Origin: Balanoglossus misakiensis
Taxonomy: Eukaryota > Hemichordata
NCBI GenBank assembly: GCA_040954595.2
Contig: CM082578.2
Location: forward strand, 12,772,001 to 12,836,000
DNA length: 64,000 nt
Reading direction: 5' to 3'
Shown: positions 1 through 13,600 of the stretch, piece after piece
How positions within the stretch are numbered: position 1 is the first letter of the stretch
How the letters are laid out: every line of letters starts with the position of its first letter
The notes under the pieces: model-generated
The model's input: only the letters and a program-made list of their open reading frames with translations
What the model was told of the DNA's origin: nothing
Databases searched by the model: none
Translations under genes and position numbers: made by a program

Positions 1-382
1 ACGATCCCGAGACCGATTGTCCTGTAACTCTATCATGGGACATCAAGACATGCAATTAAATGTGAACCCCTCCCCCAATGGTCCCAGTACAGCTGAGGTG
101 ACCTTGACATACCAGCTAATATGAACCCAACAAAGGTTCAAACTATTTTGACTGAAACCACTGATATGTGACCAACTCTGTTTGATATTATGTGAATACA
201 TTGTACTATCCAACACATAATTTTTTAGCAACACATAAGAGTGGAGTTCACTCAACTGCTACATGTAGGTTGTTTGTAGATTTCAATTCCAAAATCTATA
301 CTCCAAAACTCTTCCAAAAATCGTGACTGTCTCTTCAAAACATGTAATCGTTGTGTTTTGCGTGTTTAATTCCACTCTTCAG
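1..382. other. Intron or upstream sequence before first visible exon
   Basis: I see no convincing exon here. The first supported exon of the giant gene begins at 383 and enters with one base that completes a codon, so an upstream exon must lie outside the window or be unrecognised. The open stretches here carry no domain signature. Confidence 0.5.
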
Positions 383-1635
383 GAGATGTTTTGCTCAGCG
401 GTTCAGCAACCCCGGCATATATCATTACTACAGCAAGGCATTCTCAGGAAATGATAACAAATATTTGGTGAGTCTCTGGCAGCCTAGTTGCTATGGTGAC
501 ACAGCGGTCTCTGTCACCATCATAACCTTTTCCTCTGTTACTCCTTTGATATTTTGTTTGGAGCATGTCTCTGTGAATGGATTATTCCTAACTCGGCCTT
601 GAAACCTGTTTCATCATCTCCGAGGGATGATGTGCATTAATAATGAATTAAAGCACTGATTTGATGAGATGATGTGTTTCTCTCTTGTAGCCTTTGCTCT
701 TTTGATGTATTTTTGTACCGGGTATATACTTGATTCCAGTCGAGTGAATTCATTGTATAGACATTTCACTATAGAGCCAAATATTGCTCTACAGGAATTG
801 CACATGTAATGCTGCATGTTGTCTGTCCTCTAAAACCTACTGGTATTTGATACCTTGTTCTATTCATCTTCACACAAAGACAATTTTTTTCCAAATTTCT
901 ATATATCATGGTTTTCGTTTGACTCAAGAAATTTCTGCAGAATTCTTAAAGTGAGTCAAGGTTCTTGGAGATAGTGTCTGTGAGGAGGCAGTGGTAAATT
1001 AAGTGTTTCACCATATTTTTGTTTGATTTCAGTACGAGCATAGTAGTAAATGTGTTCTGAGCACTGTCATCATCAACAATGCAAGCGACAGTACAGTTGT
1101 GCATGTTACAAGTCGAGGTTTCAAACCCAGCACAGTCAACATTCTCAGGGTGAGTCCATTTACTGGTATTGCTTCATTCAACCTTTCACCACTGTGGTTC
1201 GATCCAACTCGATCCAAATCCATTGTTTTGAATAGAGTTTACAGGGAAATATGGGTGAGAGGGTTGGTGTCAATGGTGGATTAGATAAATGCATGTGTTG
1301 ATATCAGTCTCAGTTGATAGTGTGAACACCCACACTGTCAAGCATTAGTTTTTGAATGTTATATAAAATTGAAATTATTGTATCTTTTTTTTTTCAGGGT
1401 CAAAATCTGTTGTGGTCTTGGAAAGACAGCGGTGAAGAATGTCACAACATAGTACATGTCTGTTCTCCGGATGACGAAAAACCATTCACACCCGTGACAG
1501 ATGAGACAGCATTCAATAGCGGGCCTCCTGTAGCAAATAACAGTTTTATTTACACATTTGATGAGCCTGGTAGCTACTATGTCACTTCCCAAGGCAGTCC
1601 CGGGAGTGTTGGTACTATCAATATCTTGGACAGAG
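383..1635 (+). CDS. Cupredoxin-like region (exons 1-3 visible)
   Basis: Residues 1-147 of the visible protein. The first exon carries FSNPGIYHYYSK. The third carries a long strand set ending in FDEPGSYYVTSQGSPGSVG followed by TINIL, the same kind of ending as plastocyanin-type folds (aromatic, short loop, Gly-x-Ile-x-hydrophobic). Two such endings suggest at least two tandem cupredoxin-like domains, the first cut by the window edge. In copper-binding members the loop before the last strand carries Cys, His and Met ligands. Here that loop has none of them, although His residues occur earlier (CHNIVHV). The fold assignment is a pattern judgement and copper binding is doubtful. Confidence 0.6.
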
Positions 1636-4600
1636 GTGTGTGAGCCTGTTCTTTCAGGAGTACTGGTATGAGTTTGAAAATGTAGCTGTTCACCAGTCAC
1701 ATGACAGCAGTACATATGAAAACCACATGCACGAATTTAGCTATTCTTGTGTGATATTTTACAATCAGTAATCTGGTGGGGTGATATCCCAATTACAAGA
1801 TGATCGAGGTACCCACCACTTCCTGCTATGAGAAATAAAACACCTCTCTCTAAAGGACTCATCATTCTGGGCCATGCTTTTGCCTTGAACTTGCCGTTCC
1901 CTTGACAGTGCACCTGGGTACCCTGGTCAGTTGGCCTTGATAAGGCAAATGTGTTGTTTGTATACCAGTGACTATTCCAGGTCAGGGTACTAAAGTCACT
2001 GCATGATTATACTGCTTTTATCCCCACCCCCTCTCCTAAATTCTCTTTGCATTGTACCTATTTGACCTTTGACTCTTTCTCTTCTCCACAGACCAGTTCA
2101 AGTTGACAGCCATGCCCCTCATCACGACAGAAGTGAACGGTGGCACGGTGGAGAAATGCCACACAATAAAGTTACAGTGTAACACTGAAAACAGTACCAT
2201 CTTTTACACTCTGGATGGTTCCAATCCAGAATATCACGGCCCGTCCACAAAGGTAAATAAATCTACGCAGTTTACAGTAAACCCTTATATCGCAAATTGA
2301 TGTATTATACAGTCTTGCAATCAGAATTGCATAAAACTGCTTTGTTTCACTGGTATTCATTGAATGTCAGCTTTACTCATACTTGATCATAATATCAAAT
2401 GTTTTACTTTGATAGGTTTACAAATCCAATAAAGGTATTATACTACGAACCTCTGGATTGCATGTCATCAGAGCCATGGCAACCAGTGAAGATGCTTTGA
2501 ATAGCAAGATATTCACATCCAGGTAAAAATTAAGGAATTGTAATGTTTAGTTTTAAATGTGATGGTATATATTTCAATAAAAAGATTTGTAATGAGACTC
2601 AATTTATCAATCAAATGCACTTTACAAGCCAGCTGGCTTGCTGTATTCTGGGTCTAGCTTACTCAGTGGAACAGGATTATACCCAGCCTGTAGTGTATTG
2701 CTGGAAACGGGCAGTTCACTACTAAATCTCTCTCTCTTGCACGTATCTGTTTGATTGTCAGGAGATTCTGGGTTCTGGAAGGAGAAAATAAGAGTGAGGC
2801 TGAAGAGGATATGATGTCATCTGCATCTTCAGAAGAGCAATCTGTGGATGATGATGAAGATGCCAGAGTTGTAAGTGTTTTTTCATTCGTTCGTTCATTC
2901 ATTCATTCATTCATTCATTCGTTTGTTTATTCGTTCATTTAACCTAATTTCTCAGAGAATTTCTCGTTCATTCTGAAACAGTTAACACAAAAATGCCAAT
3001 CAATATAAAATTCCTGATCAAGATGCCATTTTATTCCATATACAGACTATGAAATGGCATTGGTGGAATTGTGTACCAGACTTACAAGGCTGGGTGGTTA
3101 ATGCAGGCTGCGTTGAACTCTACTGGGAATTACCAGAAGAAATGTATTTACCACAAATCAAAACATATCAGGTAACGTATTGTGACAGTTTTAATAGTAC
3201 ATGTATACACAGTTATAATTTGTGTGTATCCTAAAAGAATCTGTAGTGAACAGGCAGACAGCCTGAAAGACAGACAATCTGGCTTGAATATGCACAGACA
3301 TGAATATATTTGAAACACGTGCATTCTTCAGCACAGAGCTGTACAGAATAAGATACAATGTAGCAAGCTGCATGACATTCAGATGATTGTGAAGACACAT
3401 AATCTGCCTATATCAGATTTCCTGTAGTCGAAAGGAAAACATTGGAATTTAATCATATGATTCTGTTGTAATAATGCTGTGTTGACATACAATTTCACCT
3501 TGCACAGGTATATGTAAACAATGTGTGCTATTGTGAGGCGTTGCCCAAAGACTGCCACAGTGTCCGTGTTGTAGGACTAGCAGGTGGTTTCGGTTACATT
3601 ATGAAAATAGTCGCTCTGCCCAAAGAATCTCACTTTTTACCTCAGGAATCAAATAAACTGGTGAGTGCCTTAGGTCATATTTTATGATGTTACTAAACTG
3701 CTGCCATAACAGTTCCAGCCTGCCATGATATCTGGAGTGCAGAATTGATCGTTGAAATTATTAATTTGAGAACAATCGCTTTAGCTTTTTGTTCTGAGAG
3801 ATTTGTAATCAGAATACACTGTATTATTGGAGTCGTTTAAGAAGCAAGAGCTCAATGGGTGGTCACTCTTCTTTTCAGACCGTCCATATTCCTAGCAGCC
3901 TTGAGACTGGTGGACCCCTTATCTCCACGGAGTTTGTGGATGACGACGATGTCATGGCGATAGTGTGGATGACAATCCCAGACACACAGACTCCGATCAG
4001 GGCATACCGACTCTATGTCAATGATCAAAAGTGCGGCGATGAGGTCAGTTCAAGCTATAGGGGGAAAGTTCGCCAATTTCATTGGGTGTGTGAAATCATC
4101 CAAAGAAAAGTGTATTTTCCAGTATGATCTTAATGATTGATTGATTGATTGATTTGTTTGTGCATATGATGCAGGTGATTCCTGATGAAGGCAGCAATAA
4201 ATGTAAAGTTTTAATCCAGGGATGTGAAAGCAACACCCCGTACAGGGTGCAAGTTGTAGCTGTACCGAAAGGTAGGAGAAATCAAAGTCTATTTTGTAAA
4301 TGGTCTCTACATAACCTGATTTTATATTGGTATGATCCACGTTCTTGTTGTTAAAGAACTTTTTATTGTTCTCAGCTAATACATTTGATACTGACGCTCC
4401 ATGCAACAGCTAGTACATGTTGACTCTCTACATTTAAAAACTGTGTAAGCCCTCCACCTACAATGTACATGTAATAAGGTGCCATGTGCAACTCAACAGG
4501 TAAGAAATCAAAGCTGCCATCCAATGAGCTGGTGGTCATGTTGCCACAAATGAATGCACATATCATACTACCTCAAGGACGAAGTCTTCTTGAAGAAGAA

Positions 4601-7600
4601 TTACAGGGCTACATCACAGTTACGAGAGGATCTGGTATGCCCCCAGGTGAGATTTGACTTTCTTTCCTCTAATGGTGGGTGCCTACTGCTCTGTCTCCAT
4701 GTTGGGACATTGTGGTTTTTTTAGATGAGTGGGTGTGATCCTCTTTTGGGTAGGTAGTTCACGTACAATGTAAGTAAATGCCAGGTTTTCTACCAGGCCA
4801 GAGTAACGCAACAAAAAAACAGGGTTTAACATCTCTTCTACTTTGCTTATAGATTCAAATCAGGAATTGCTGGCCAGCTCTGAGTTAGCCCTTGATGTCG
4901 ACTGGGAGAAATCCAACACCCACACGGAGACGATAGTCACCCAGGCCAACATCCATCTGGAAGAGAAACAAGATGACCAGGTAACAGAGCATGCTATTTG
5001 CAGTGAAGATGATGATAGCGATATTTCTGATGGTAAGTCACTTGACAGTAAGGGTGAGGTACACACAGAGCAAGACACTGAAAAAGATACGGAAGCCGAC
5101 GCCAGGCAGCCTTCGGAGGGCGACCTTGAACAGGCTCCTGAAGGTGACCTTGAACAGCCTGCTGCAGCCGACCCCGAACGACCTCCTGATCGTGAACCGT
5201 CTGTTGATGCTGAATGTGCCCCGGTGGCGAAGGTAGAGGAAGAGAAAACCGCAGAGGCTGGGACCGTACCGCCGGTCGAAGAGGACGGCAAACAGTCTGT
5301 GGTGAAAGAACCAAGCTCTGAATCTAGCGGCAGCCAAGAAGTCGAAGATAAAACTGCTGAAGAAGAAGATGATGCAAATGATAGCACTGAGAGGGCGGAA
5401 TCACCCAATGATGGAGGGGGTGAAGTTCTTCTGTCAGAGCACACTGGCACAGTGACTGAGAGAGACGGCGAGCATCACTCCGAGGCTGAGCATTCCCCTG
5501 ATGGTGACCTCGCGGTTGAAGAAGGGACGGACACCAAGGAGGAAAAAGAGGAGGGGGATGAGAAGGATGAGGAGGTGGCAGCAGAGCTTGAGGAGAAAGT
5601 GGAGGAGGAGGCAAAGGCTAAAGATGAGCCAAAAGACAATGATGATATCGATGATGATGATGATGATGTGTCATCTCTCGGAAGCAGTGTTGGAACCGAC
5701 ACCGCTAACATCAGCATCAGTGATCTTGCCAGTGACAAGAAAAGTGACCACGTTGCCATCAGTGAAATGCATGCCAAGAGCACGGAGTGTGACACAATGC
5801 ATGTTGGTGGTGATGCGAATGCAGAACCGTCTACTAACCTGAATGATACAAACCGGTGCCTTGACACTAACACAATGCATGCTGATTCTTTAGTGCATGA
5901 CCTTGGTGGTGACCTTGATAATGGTGACGGAGGATCAGACAGAGGGGTGCAGGCCACTGACTCCAAGGTTATTGCCCATGTACATGTACAGACACACAAG
6001 AAGAGGAAGAAGAAAAAGAAGAAGAAAGATGGAAGTGAGATTGACGCAGTCGCCAAGGCTCAGCAAGAGATTCAGGTTAGTGGGTTTCATATTGAGTAAC
6101 TTGGCACATTGGATGGATGTGGAAAGACTAATATGGGATGCTTGGTGTGTATGCATACTTGTTTCTGTATGGATGCAGTATTTCCTCTGAACAAACAATA
6201 TACTAAGCCACATGTGCGCTTATACGCCAATACATGCAAACAGGCTGTACCATCTGATGATTACTGCGACACCTGGGACACTACTTGTTTTCGCAGAGTG
6301 TCCCTGACCATATGATTTTGTTTCTCAGGAACTTCCGGTGCCCAGGGTGGACGTCACAAGCAAGTCTGCCAGGCCGGAAATCTTGGTGGAATGGAAGTGT
6401 GAAAAGTCGCTCAGTAAGAAGTACATCATGCAGCACTACCTTGTGTGCATCGTTGGTGCAAAGTTTGAGGATGTGCAAAGTCATAACAGGTCAGTGATTG
6501 GTGTAAAAAGTTTGGTGATTTGCATACTGCCAAAAGTACATTTGTTCTCCGGTTGGTGCAGTATTTTTCAACCAGTCGATTGCTTACTTTCTCTTCTATG
6601 CTAACAAATAAATATGTTCTCTCCTCAGTTTTGAAACAGTTGACATTGATGGCAAGATGTGCTATCAGCATTGCTGGTCAGTTAAAGATAGTACACAGCT
6701 AAAGATCAAAGGGTTGGCTGAGTCTACCCATTACAGGTTAGTGCAGTCCAAGGCAAACCTCAGTACTTAGATATATCATTTCCTCAACCTGTACCAGTAA
6801 CACACACGTTTAATCCCTTTGACCTCATTTCGTTGCATATGTTATAACCACACTATTGCTGTGGTGAGTGATGAAATCTGACATATTAACATTTTCCTTT
6901 TTGATAGGATATTTGTGTCGTCCGTGTTTTCACACAAGAAGAGATCAGAGGAGAAGGTAGACCTGAAGTCTGACGAGGTGACCTGCATCAGTGGCGGTCG
7001 GCCCGGCCCTCCCCATCTGACGGTCAACAGCATCGGTCTCCACGAGGTGGGTCTCAGCTGGACTCCCGGACTCCATCACCCAGACGTCAGAGTCACAGGC
7101 TACAGTGTGTTCATCAACGGAAAGGTGCTGGGAGAGATGCTGTCGCAGGAGACAACTGCATCACAGATACAAGATATCGAGATAGGTGTGAATCTTCTGC
7201 TTTGTATTATTGTATTTCTGTTGTGGTTGTCTGTAAGGGGATATCTGTGATGGAATGGAGATGGCAGTATGACTTACTATTCACACATTTAAAGGTAAAT
7301 TTAAAGATGAAAAAAATCCATCTGAAAGACAAGAGAATGTTTCATTTTATGTTTATGAATATGTCTACTTCAGATAGTTGCTCATTGACCTGTAATCCTT
7401 GGTCCTAGACAAACCAGACACAAATAAACACTGTCAGATTTTCTCGCTAGGTTCTCGACACCAGGTGTATGTTGAATCTGTATCAAGCAATGGAATTGGA
7501 AACAGTGATCCGTCCAACGTCATCACCATCATCGCGCCCGAGCCACAAAATCCGCCCATTTTATCCAGTCTTCCTTCACTGAAGAATCGTGCCGCCCTCA

Positions 7601-10600
7601 TTGCCTGGGAAAAACCGAGAGGGTCTGATGCGAAGCTTATCTCTGCATACAGGTGAGATTGCGTGTGTGTGCATTTGTGTTGCTATGGCCACTGCACTTG
7701 GCACACAGAGGGCAGTCTTTATGACTCCCAATATTGTTGTTGCATATTGCATTGTTTGGCAGTGCAGTGGCATACATGTACACAGATACAAGGCTGATGC
7801 AAAGACTGACTAACTGCAGAACAAAGCACAAGGGTAGATGTTGTCATTGATCTTTAGAATGAGAAAAGACAAACCAACAATCGCCCACCAGGCATGGACA
7901 TACACTTGAACCCAAACGCTTGACCACATCATGTACATCGTTGAAATAGTCCAGTTTGGTTTGATTTTTATGAAGAAATGATTTAACTGTATTCATGGCA
8001 AATATGAGAAATAATGTAATGGTTGTTATCGACAGAGTGTACGTTGATGGTAAAGAAGTTGGTGAGCTGGACATCAGGAAGGCTGATCGGAATCTGAAAC
8101 ACTATCAATATTACATCACAGAGTTGCAAGCTGGTGTTTCCTATGATGTCACTGTCAGGGTATGTGTTTATTAAGATGTTATTTTGAAAGATACTCATTG
8201 CATAAAAATCAGTCTGGCACTGTTTAGACATCTTTCACTGGGGTATATCTATTATTATATAGATATATATATATAGAACTTGCAATTTCAATCACTGACT
8301 TCATGATTTTCAAACAGACATACACTGGACAGAAGGAATTTGACAGTTCCTCAGGCAGCGTGTATTGTGGAGTGCTGAGTTCAACGTCTAACGTGCTACC
8401 AGTGATGTGTACAGCGCCCCCAAGGTCACCCAGAGTAAGACTGCAGGGATTACACAACCGTGGCATTGATGTCACGTGGGAGATTCCACAGCAATATGGT
8501 GATGCTGCATTATCGGTAAAAAAAGTTTGTTTTTGAATTGTTTTGACTTTTTTCCTTCAGGTATTATTTATTTTCATAACTGTATAAATGTATCTCAAAT
8601 TCAGTGAGCCTAATTGCAGTGCTTTGCCGTATGGTTGCTCATTTGTGGAACTTCAACTGTGCACCCTTACACATTTTTGATATTTCCATAGACCAATTCA
8701 AATCAATATCATTCCATGGATGAGATAAAATAAACACATCCTGGGTAAAGTCTGAAGATCTTGTTTCCGGTTGTTCAGGGACATCACAAATGATAGAACA
8801 CCAGTAGCAGTCATCACAATGTACTTTGCATGGCTTCTTTAATGTTACAGGGCTTCCAATTGGTGAAAGACGGCAAGTTGTATGGTCCAATCATCAATCC
8901 TGACACACTGAGTGCGACAGTATCCAACATCTCATTGGGAGACACGGTGGCCTTGCAGATCATAGCGCTAACCAACCACCCGGTGGGTCGACTGGGGCAG
9001 GACGACGCCTTCGCCTGCAGCAGCGACTCGGGATTTGATAACGCGTCCACCTTCTTGCAAGAGGACAAAGGTATTCTGTGCCAACCCAAACTTCCTGATC
9101 AGCCAGTCATAATTTGTCTTAAACGTAGAGGGGAAGGTAATGAGTTTTGTAAGACCGTTGAGTGCTGATATGCACCGGGTGGTGTGCTGTGCGACCTCCC
9201 CTCAAAGCATGTCCTGGGAATACTCTGTGTTTTGCATTGCCAGGCCTGAGTGACTGAACCAAACCCGCCCTTACCTCCATCCTAGTGTGCCGACACTGAC
9301 ATCCCCACCACCACCACCACACGTAATGCAGTGTGTTTATTGAATGTGTTACAGGCATTTTTTGGATCACAACAATAATCTTGTTTTGTATACTTGTTCA
9401 TTGATTATTCTTTCCACCTTTCCAAGCATCACTTTGAATGTTAAAACAGACTGTTCCAAAAGTGTTTTTTTTTAATATGTAAGTCTTGAAAGTTCATAAT
9501 CACAATCTAAATGGTGGAACTGCACCTACCGTATAGAAACCATAAAAATCTGTTTTGGCTGTTCCATCTAGCATACAGTTTGCATTCCTTGATAGGGCAG
9601 TGACGTAACATTATACATGTATGTACCGGTACACAGACATCATTGATATGTGTGTGTTATGCAAACTTCATATCTGAACTTTTATCTCTGTCCTGTTTAC
9701 AGAGACTCCTCTGATGGAGAAGTATTCCGCCTGTAAGCCTGGTCCAAAGCTTCCTGTCACATACACTGGTCTAGTGCAGCCACCGTCCAAAGTCTGGTGC
9801 GAGAGGGTCACTGGGCACTCGGCTGTTATTGCATGGTCAAAAGGTAAGTGGTAGACAGCTTAGAGTTGATGTATTTGACCGCTCAAAAAATTCCGGGTAT
9901 TAAAATATAAGAGTGTCATGCACCCACAGAGAGCTTTACTTACATTATGAAGTTATACGGTTATAAAATTTGGACATTTCACCTTCCGAGAAGAATTTGT
10001 CAGTGGTCATAAATGCAAATGTCATAATCATGTTCCTTCATATATACTGCATGTTTTATGAATTTGATTCATGGTTCACGGCAAGTTTAAAGTGTTAAAC
10101 TTTCTTTTTTTTTCCTTTTTACTATTGCTGTCTGTTCCTACCTTGGTTATACTTGATGTTCTAATGTTTGTTGGTAGATATCTGTTTCTCTTCTCAACTC
10201 AATTGCTCACCTTTCTATGTAGATGAGAAGAAAAGGAGACATTATGTGTCGGCAGAGAATTATCAAGTCACGTGGTGGCCGGGCCAAACACCGCGCCAAG
10301 ATATTCAAAGTCAGTCCACCATAGGTAAAATAACTCATCTTCTCAAGTGACAGATTCGGAATTTAATGTTGAATAAGCTCTACGAAGCAATGTAATGTAA
10401 TGTTGCTGTTTGACTGTACCGGTACATGCAGGCCCACTGAAATTGACCAGGTGTGCTAATTCACAATACTTGTTACATGTACATGTACATGTACATGCGC
10501 GTGGTGTTACACACACACACAAACACAGGCACACAAACAGACACACATAAATGCTGTAAATTGAGAATGAGCATGGACAAATCCTCACATTTTCCAAGTG

Positions 10601-13600
10601 TAAGAGCAAACAAAAAATCTACATCTAAATGTCAGCTTCACCAGGTGGCTTCATCTCTGTGTTTCTCTCAACCGTACCAGGTGATCATCTGAACATTGGT
10701 CCACTGCAAGCGTCCACAAAGTACACTGTTGTGGTGGAAGCAAGGAGATCGCAGATGTACAACACATACTCAGAAGGTACGGTAGACATTCTGTGCAACA
10801 ATTTGACTCGCAGGATTTTCATTGATGAATAAAAAAAAACTTTATGTGATTTAAAAAACCTCTTCACAAGAAATGGTAGCATCCTTGAGAGACATCAGGG
10901 CAGCAGTATTACTATAACATCTACAACCATCTCCTGAATCATAAACACTGCCTATTCTATGACTGCCTATTCTGTGACATTGAAAAACAAACAAATGCAT
11001 GACCCACTCCTCGTCAATTCTGCTCCTCACAGAAGACACAGGGCCGCCTGAAGAGAGGGGTTGCAACACGTTCATCGTGACCTCCCAGTCTGAACAGCTC
11101 AGCATCATGACGGGATGTCCGCCAGATCCGCCTAGCAACATTGGACTCATCACCAGCACCTGCAACAGTCTACAGATAGCCTGGCATTCACCGGTGGAAC
11201 ATGGCATCGAGGTCATAGGTGAGAGTGCCACTGACTTGTAAACCCTTTAAACCTTTGTAAACCCTTTAAAATTTTTATTGGAATTTTCAAAATATACTTC
11301 AAGCTTTAAAGGTAGAGTTCAACATTATAAACCCAAATTCATGCAATTCTCAGGTTTGAGAGTCCACGTCGTGCCAGAGGAAGAGAGTAAGATCGGTCTG
11401 TCCCAGTGTATAGAACTTGTACCGGACGTCACCACTCTGACAATAAGAGACCTGTCCGAGAGCACGGAGTACACCGTCTACGTGATGGCCGTCACCGAGG
11501 AATACTTTGACCAGTTGCCAGGGAAACAAAAGCACAAAAAGAAACTGCGGGCGGCACTTCCCAGAGACTGGGAGAAGGTGCCCAAGGACTCCATCTGGCT
11601 TCCGTACACCAGTATGCATGCGGTCACCTCGGGAACGCGGCCGCCCACGGACCTGCACTGCGTCCACGCCGGCATAGACGCCATCGCCGTGAAGTGGATG
11701 CCGCCGCAAGTGCACGGAACGAATAAATTACACAGCTGCGTGGTCAGGTGGTCTCAGGTCAGACCGGGCGGTTCCAAAGATCTCGCGTCGTCGCACGGAA
11801 GCATTCCCGTCAACGTGGAGGACTCCGCGGCGGAGATAACCGGACTGACCCCCGGCAAATCGTATCGGATCTACATTGAGACTCACATATCGGTGAAGAC
11901 CAGCATCGGCGAGCAGGCTGAGGAGGAGGAGGATCCCGAGACGTATCGCAACGCTCAGGTGACATCGGCGACCATCGTTGTGAGGACCAAAGCCCCTGTT
12001 GAACCAGCAGAGGTACTCCTTACAGGGTACAGCTCAGAACATATCACACTGTATTGGGAGAAACCAGTACTATTCACACAAATGCCGAACAAAGGTGAGT
12101 AGTTGAAGTTTTCCCGGGAGAGATCCTTCTCTTTATCCTGATGCCATAGCAGACTATACAAACTTGAATTTCTCAATTTAGCTGCAACTGTATGGTAAAG
12201 AGATGATATGGTGACTGATTGCACCTGAACACAATTAACCCTGTTACTCATAAAAACAGATTTCACAGTTGACCTCTCAATACTCTCTTCTCTATGATTG
12301 CACTCCCTAGACATCTACGGCTGCGGTAGTTGTCTCAAACGGACACTGATTGGTTACCGGCTGGAGGTCAACGGTCGAACCCACACAAGACTCGGACCGT
12401 CAGCGCAGAGCTGCACGCTGACCAAATGCAAAGCTGACAAGAGATACTCCATAGTTTTGATAGCTCTGACGTCAACGGACAAAGATGCTAGAAAGAAACG
12501 GAAGAAGGTGAGATACCTGTAGTTGTAGATAAAGCTGGATTTATTTTGCCATCATCGCCAGCATTTTACATCCCTTTTGTATATTCACATATCACCAGCA
12601 GCACTCTGGGAGAAGTATGGAGAACTCACTGTTAAATGTTTGTGTACTAATTCTGTGCAAATCAGTTGTCATTCCAGATGGACAGCAAAGGCAGTGATCA
12701 GAAAAACAGTGCTCCTAACACAGATGAGAGAGATGACGTAGAGGATTATGATGAAGCTGCTTCTAAACCTGTGGACATCATTCTGCCAAAGCCGCAGTCA
12801 GGTCAGTTTTTTGCAGTTGACATACTCAGCCTTGAACCTTTTCTGTGTGAGAAATATAACAGTGGGCTCCATAGTTATCAACATGCAAAAAAAAAAAAAC
12901 AGATTTAAAAAGTTTTCTGTGGACTTTTCAGGTGCCATGATATCTCTTGAAGCCAAATTCACCAGAAATGCAAGTAAGAAGAATGCTAATGAACACAGGT
13001 AAGACATTACTCAGTTATTTTTCAAACCAAGTTTGCCCTTTTCAGAGACAGTTGCATGTTCAGGTTGGTGTATATTGAATCTTGTTGAGAGTTGTATAAC
13101 CTGAAAGACTGAAGTTGAACATTTCTTGATTGTGTGACTGATTTCGTTTCAGGTGTGGTTTCATAGATGTACAGTGGGCCATGCAGTTGGACTCTGATGA
13201 CACGACAACGCTCAGTGAAATTGGCCTCCAGGGATTTGATGTCACGTACACATCAAGCCACAGTGACACGGAACAGACTGCAACTTTACCCACAAGTTCT
13301 ACTAGCTATGAGATCCCTATCAAAGCTGAAAGGTAAGCTCCAATGTACGGACTAGTCTTGGGACTGGTGTAGGCCGGCCTGGTGTTATGACATTAGCACA
13401 ATTAGAGAAGTTTCTATATAAGGCACATTTCTGTGCACTGGAACTTGCATTAATTAATAATTAAAGAATAAAAGCAGAAATTCTTTCCTTTGCAGGAGTG
13501 TGTACAACATCAGTGTCCAGCCAGTCTACGACGATGACTTCTTCTATTCCGAGTCGCCGAGCGTTCAGTTCCAGTGTCCAGGATCACCAGAGCCACCACA

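Noticed and set aside
4860-6056. Several long minus-strand frames opposite the acidic exon
   Set aside because: Shadows of the biased GAN/GAR codon composition of the plus-strand exon, whose frame is confirmed by splice phase on both sides.
6329-9070. Giant gene as a RIM-binding protein
   Set aside because: The FN3 turns resemble RIM-BP modules, but there is no SH3 domain and the cupredoxin-like, acidic and thioredoxin-like parts do not fit that family.
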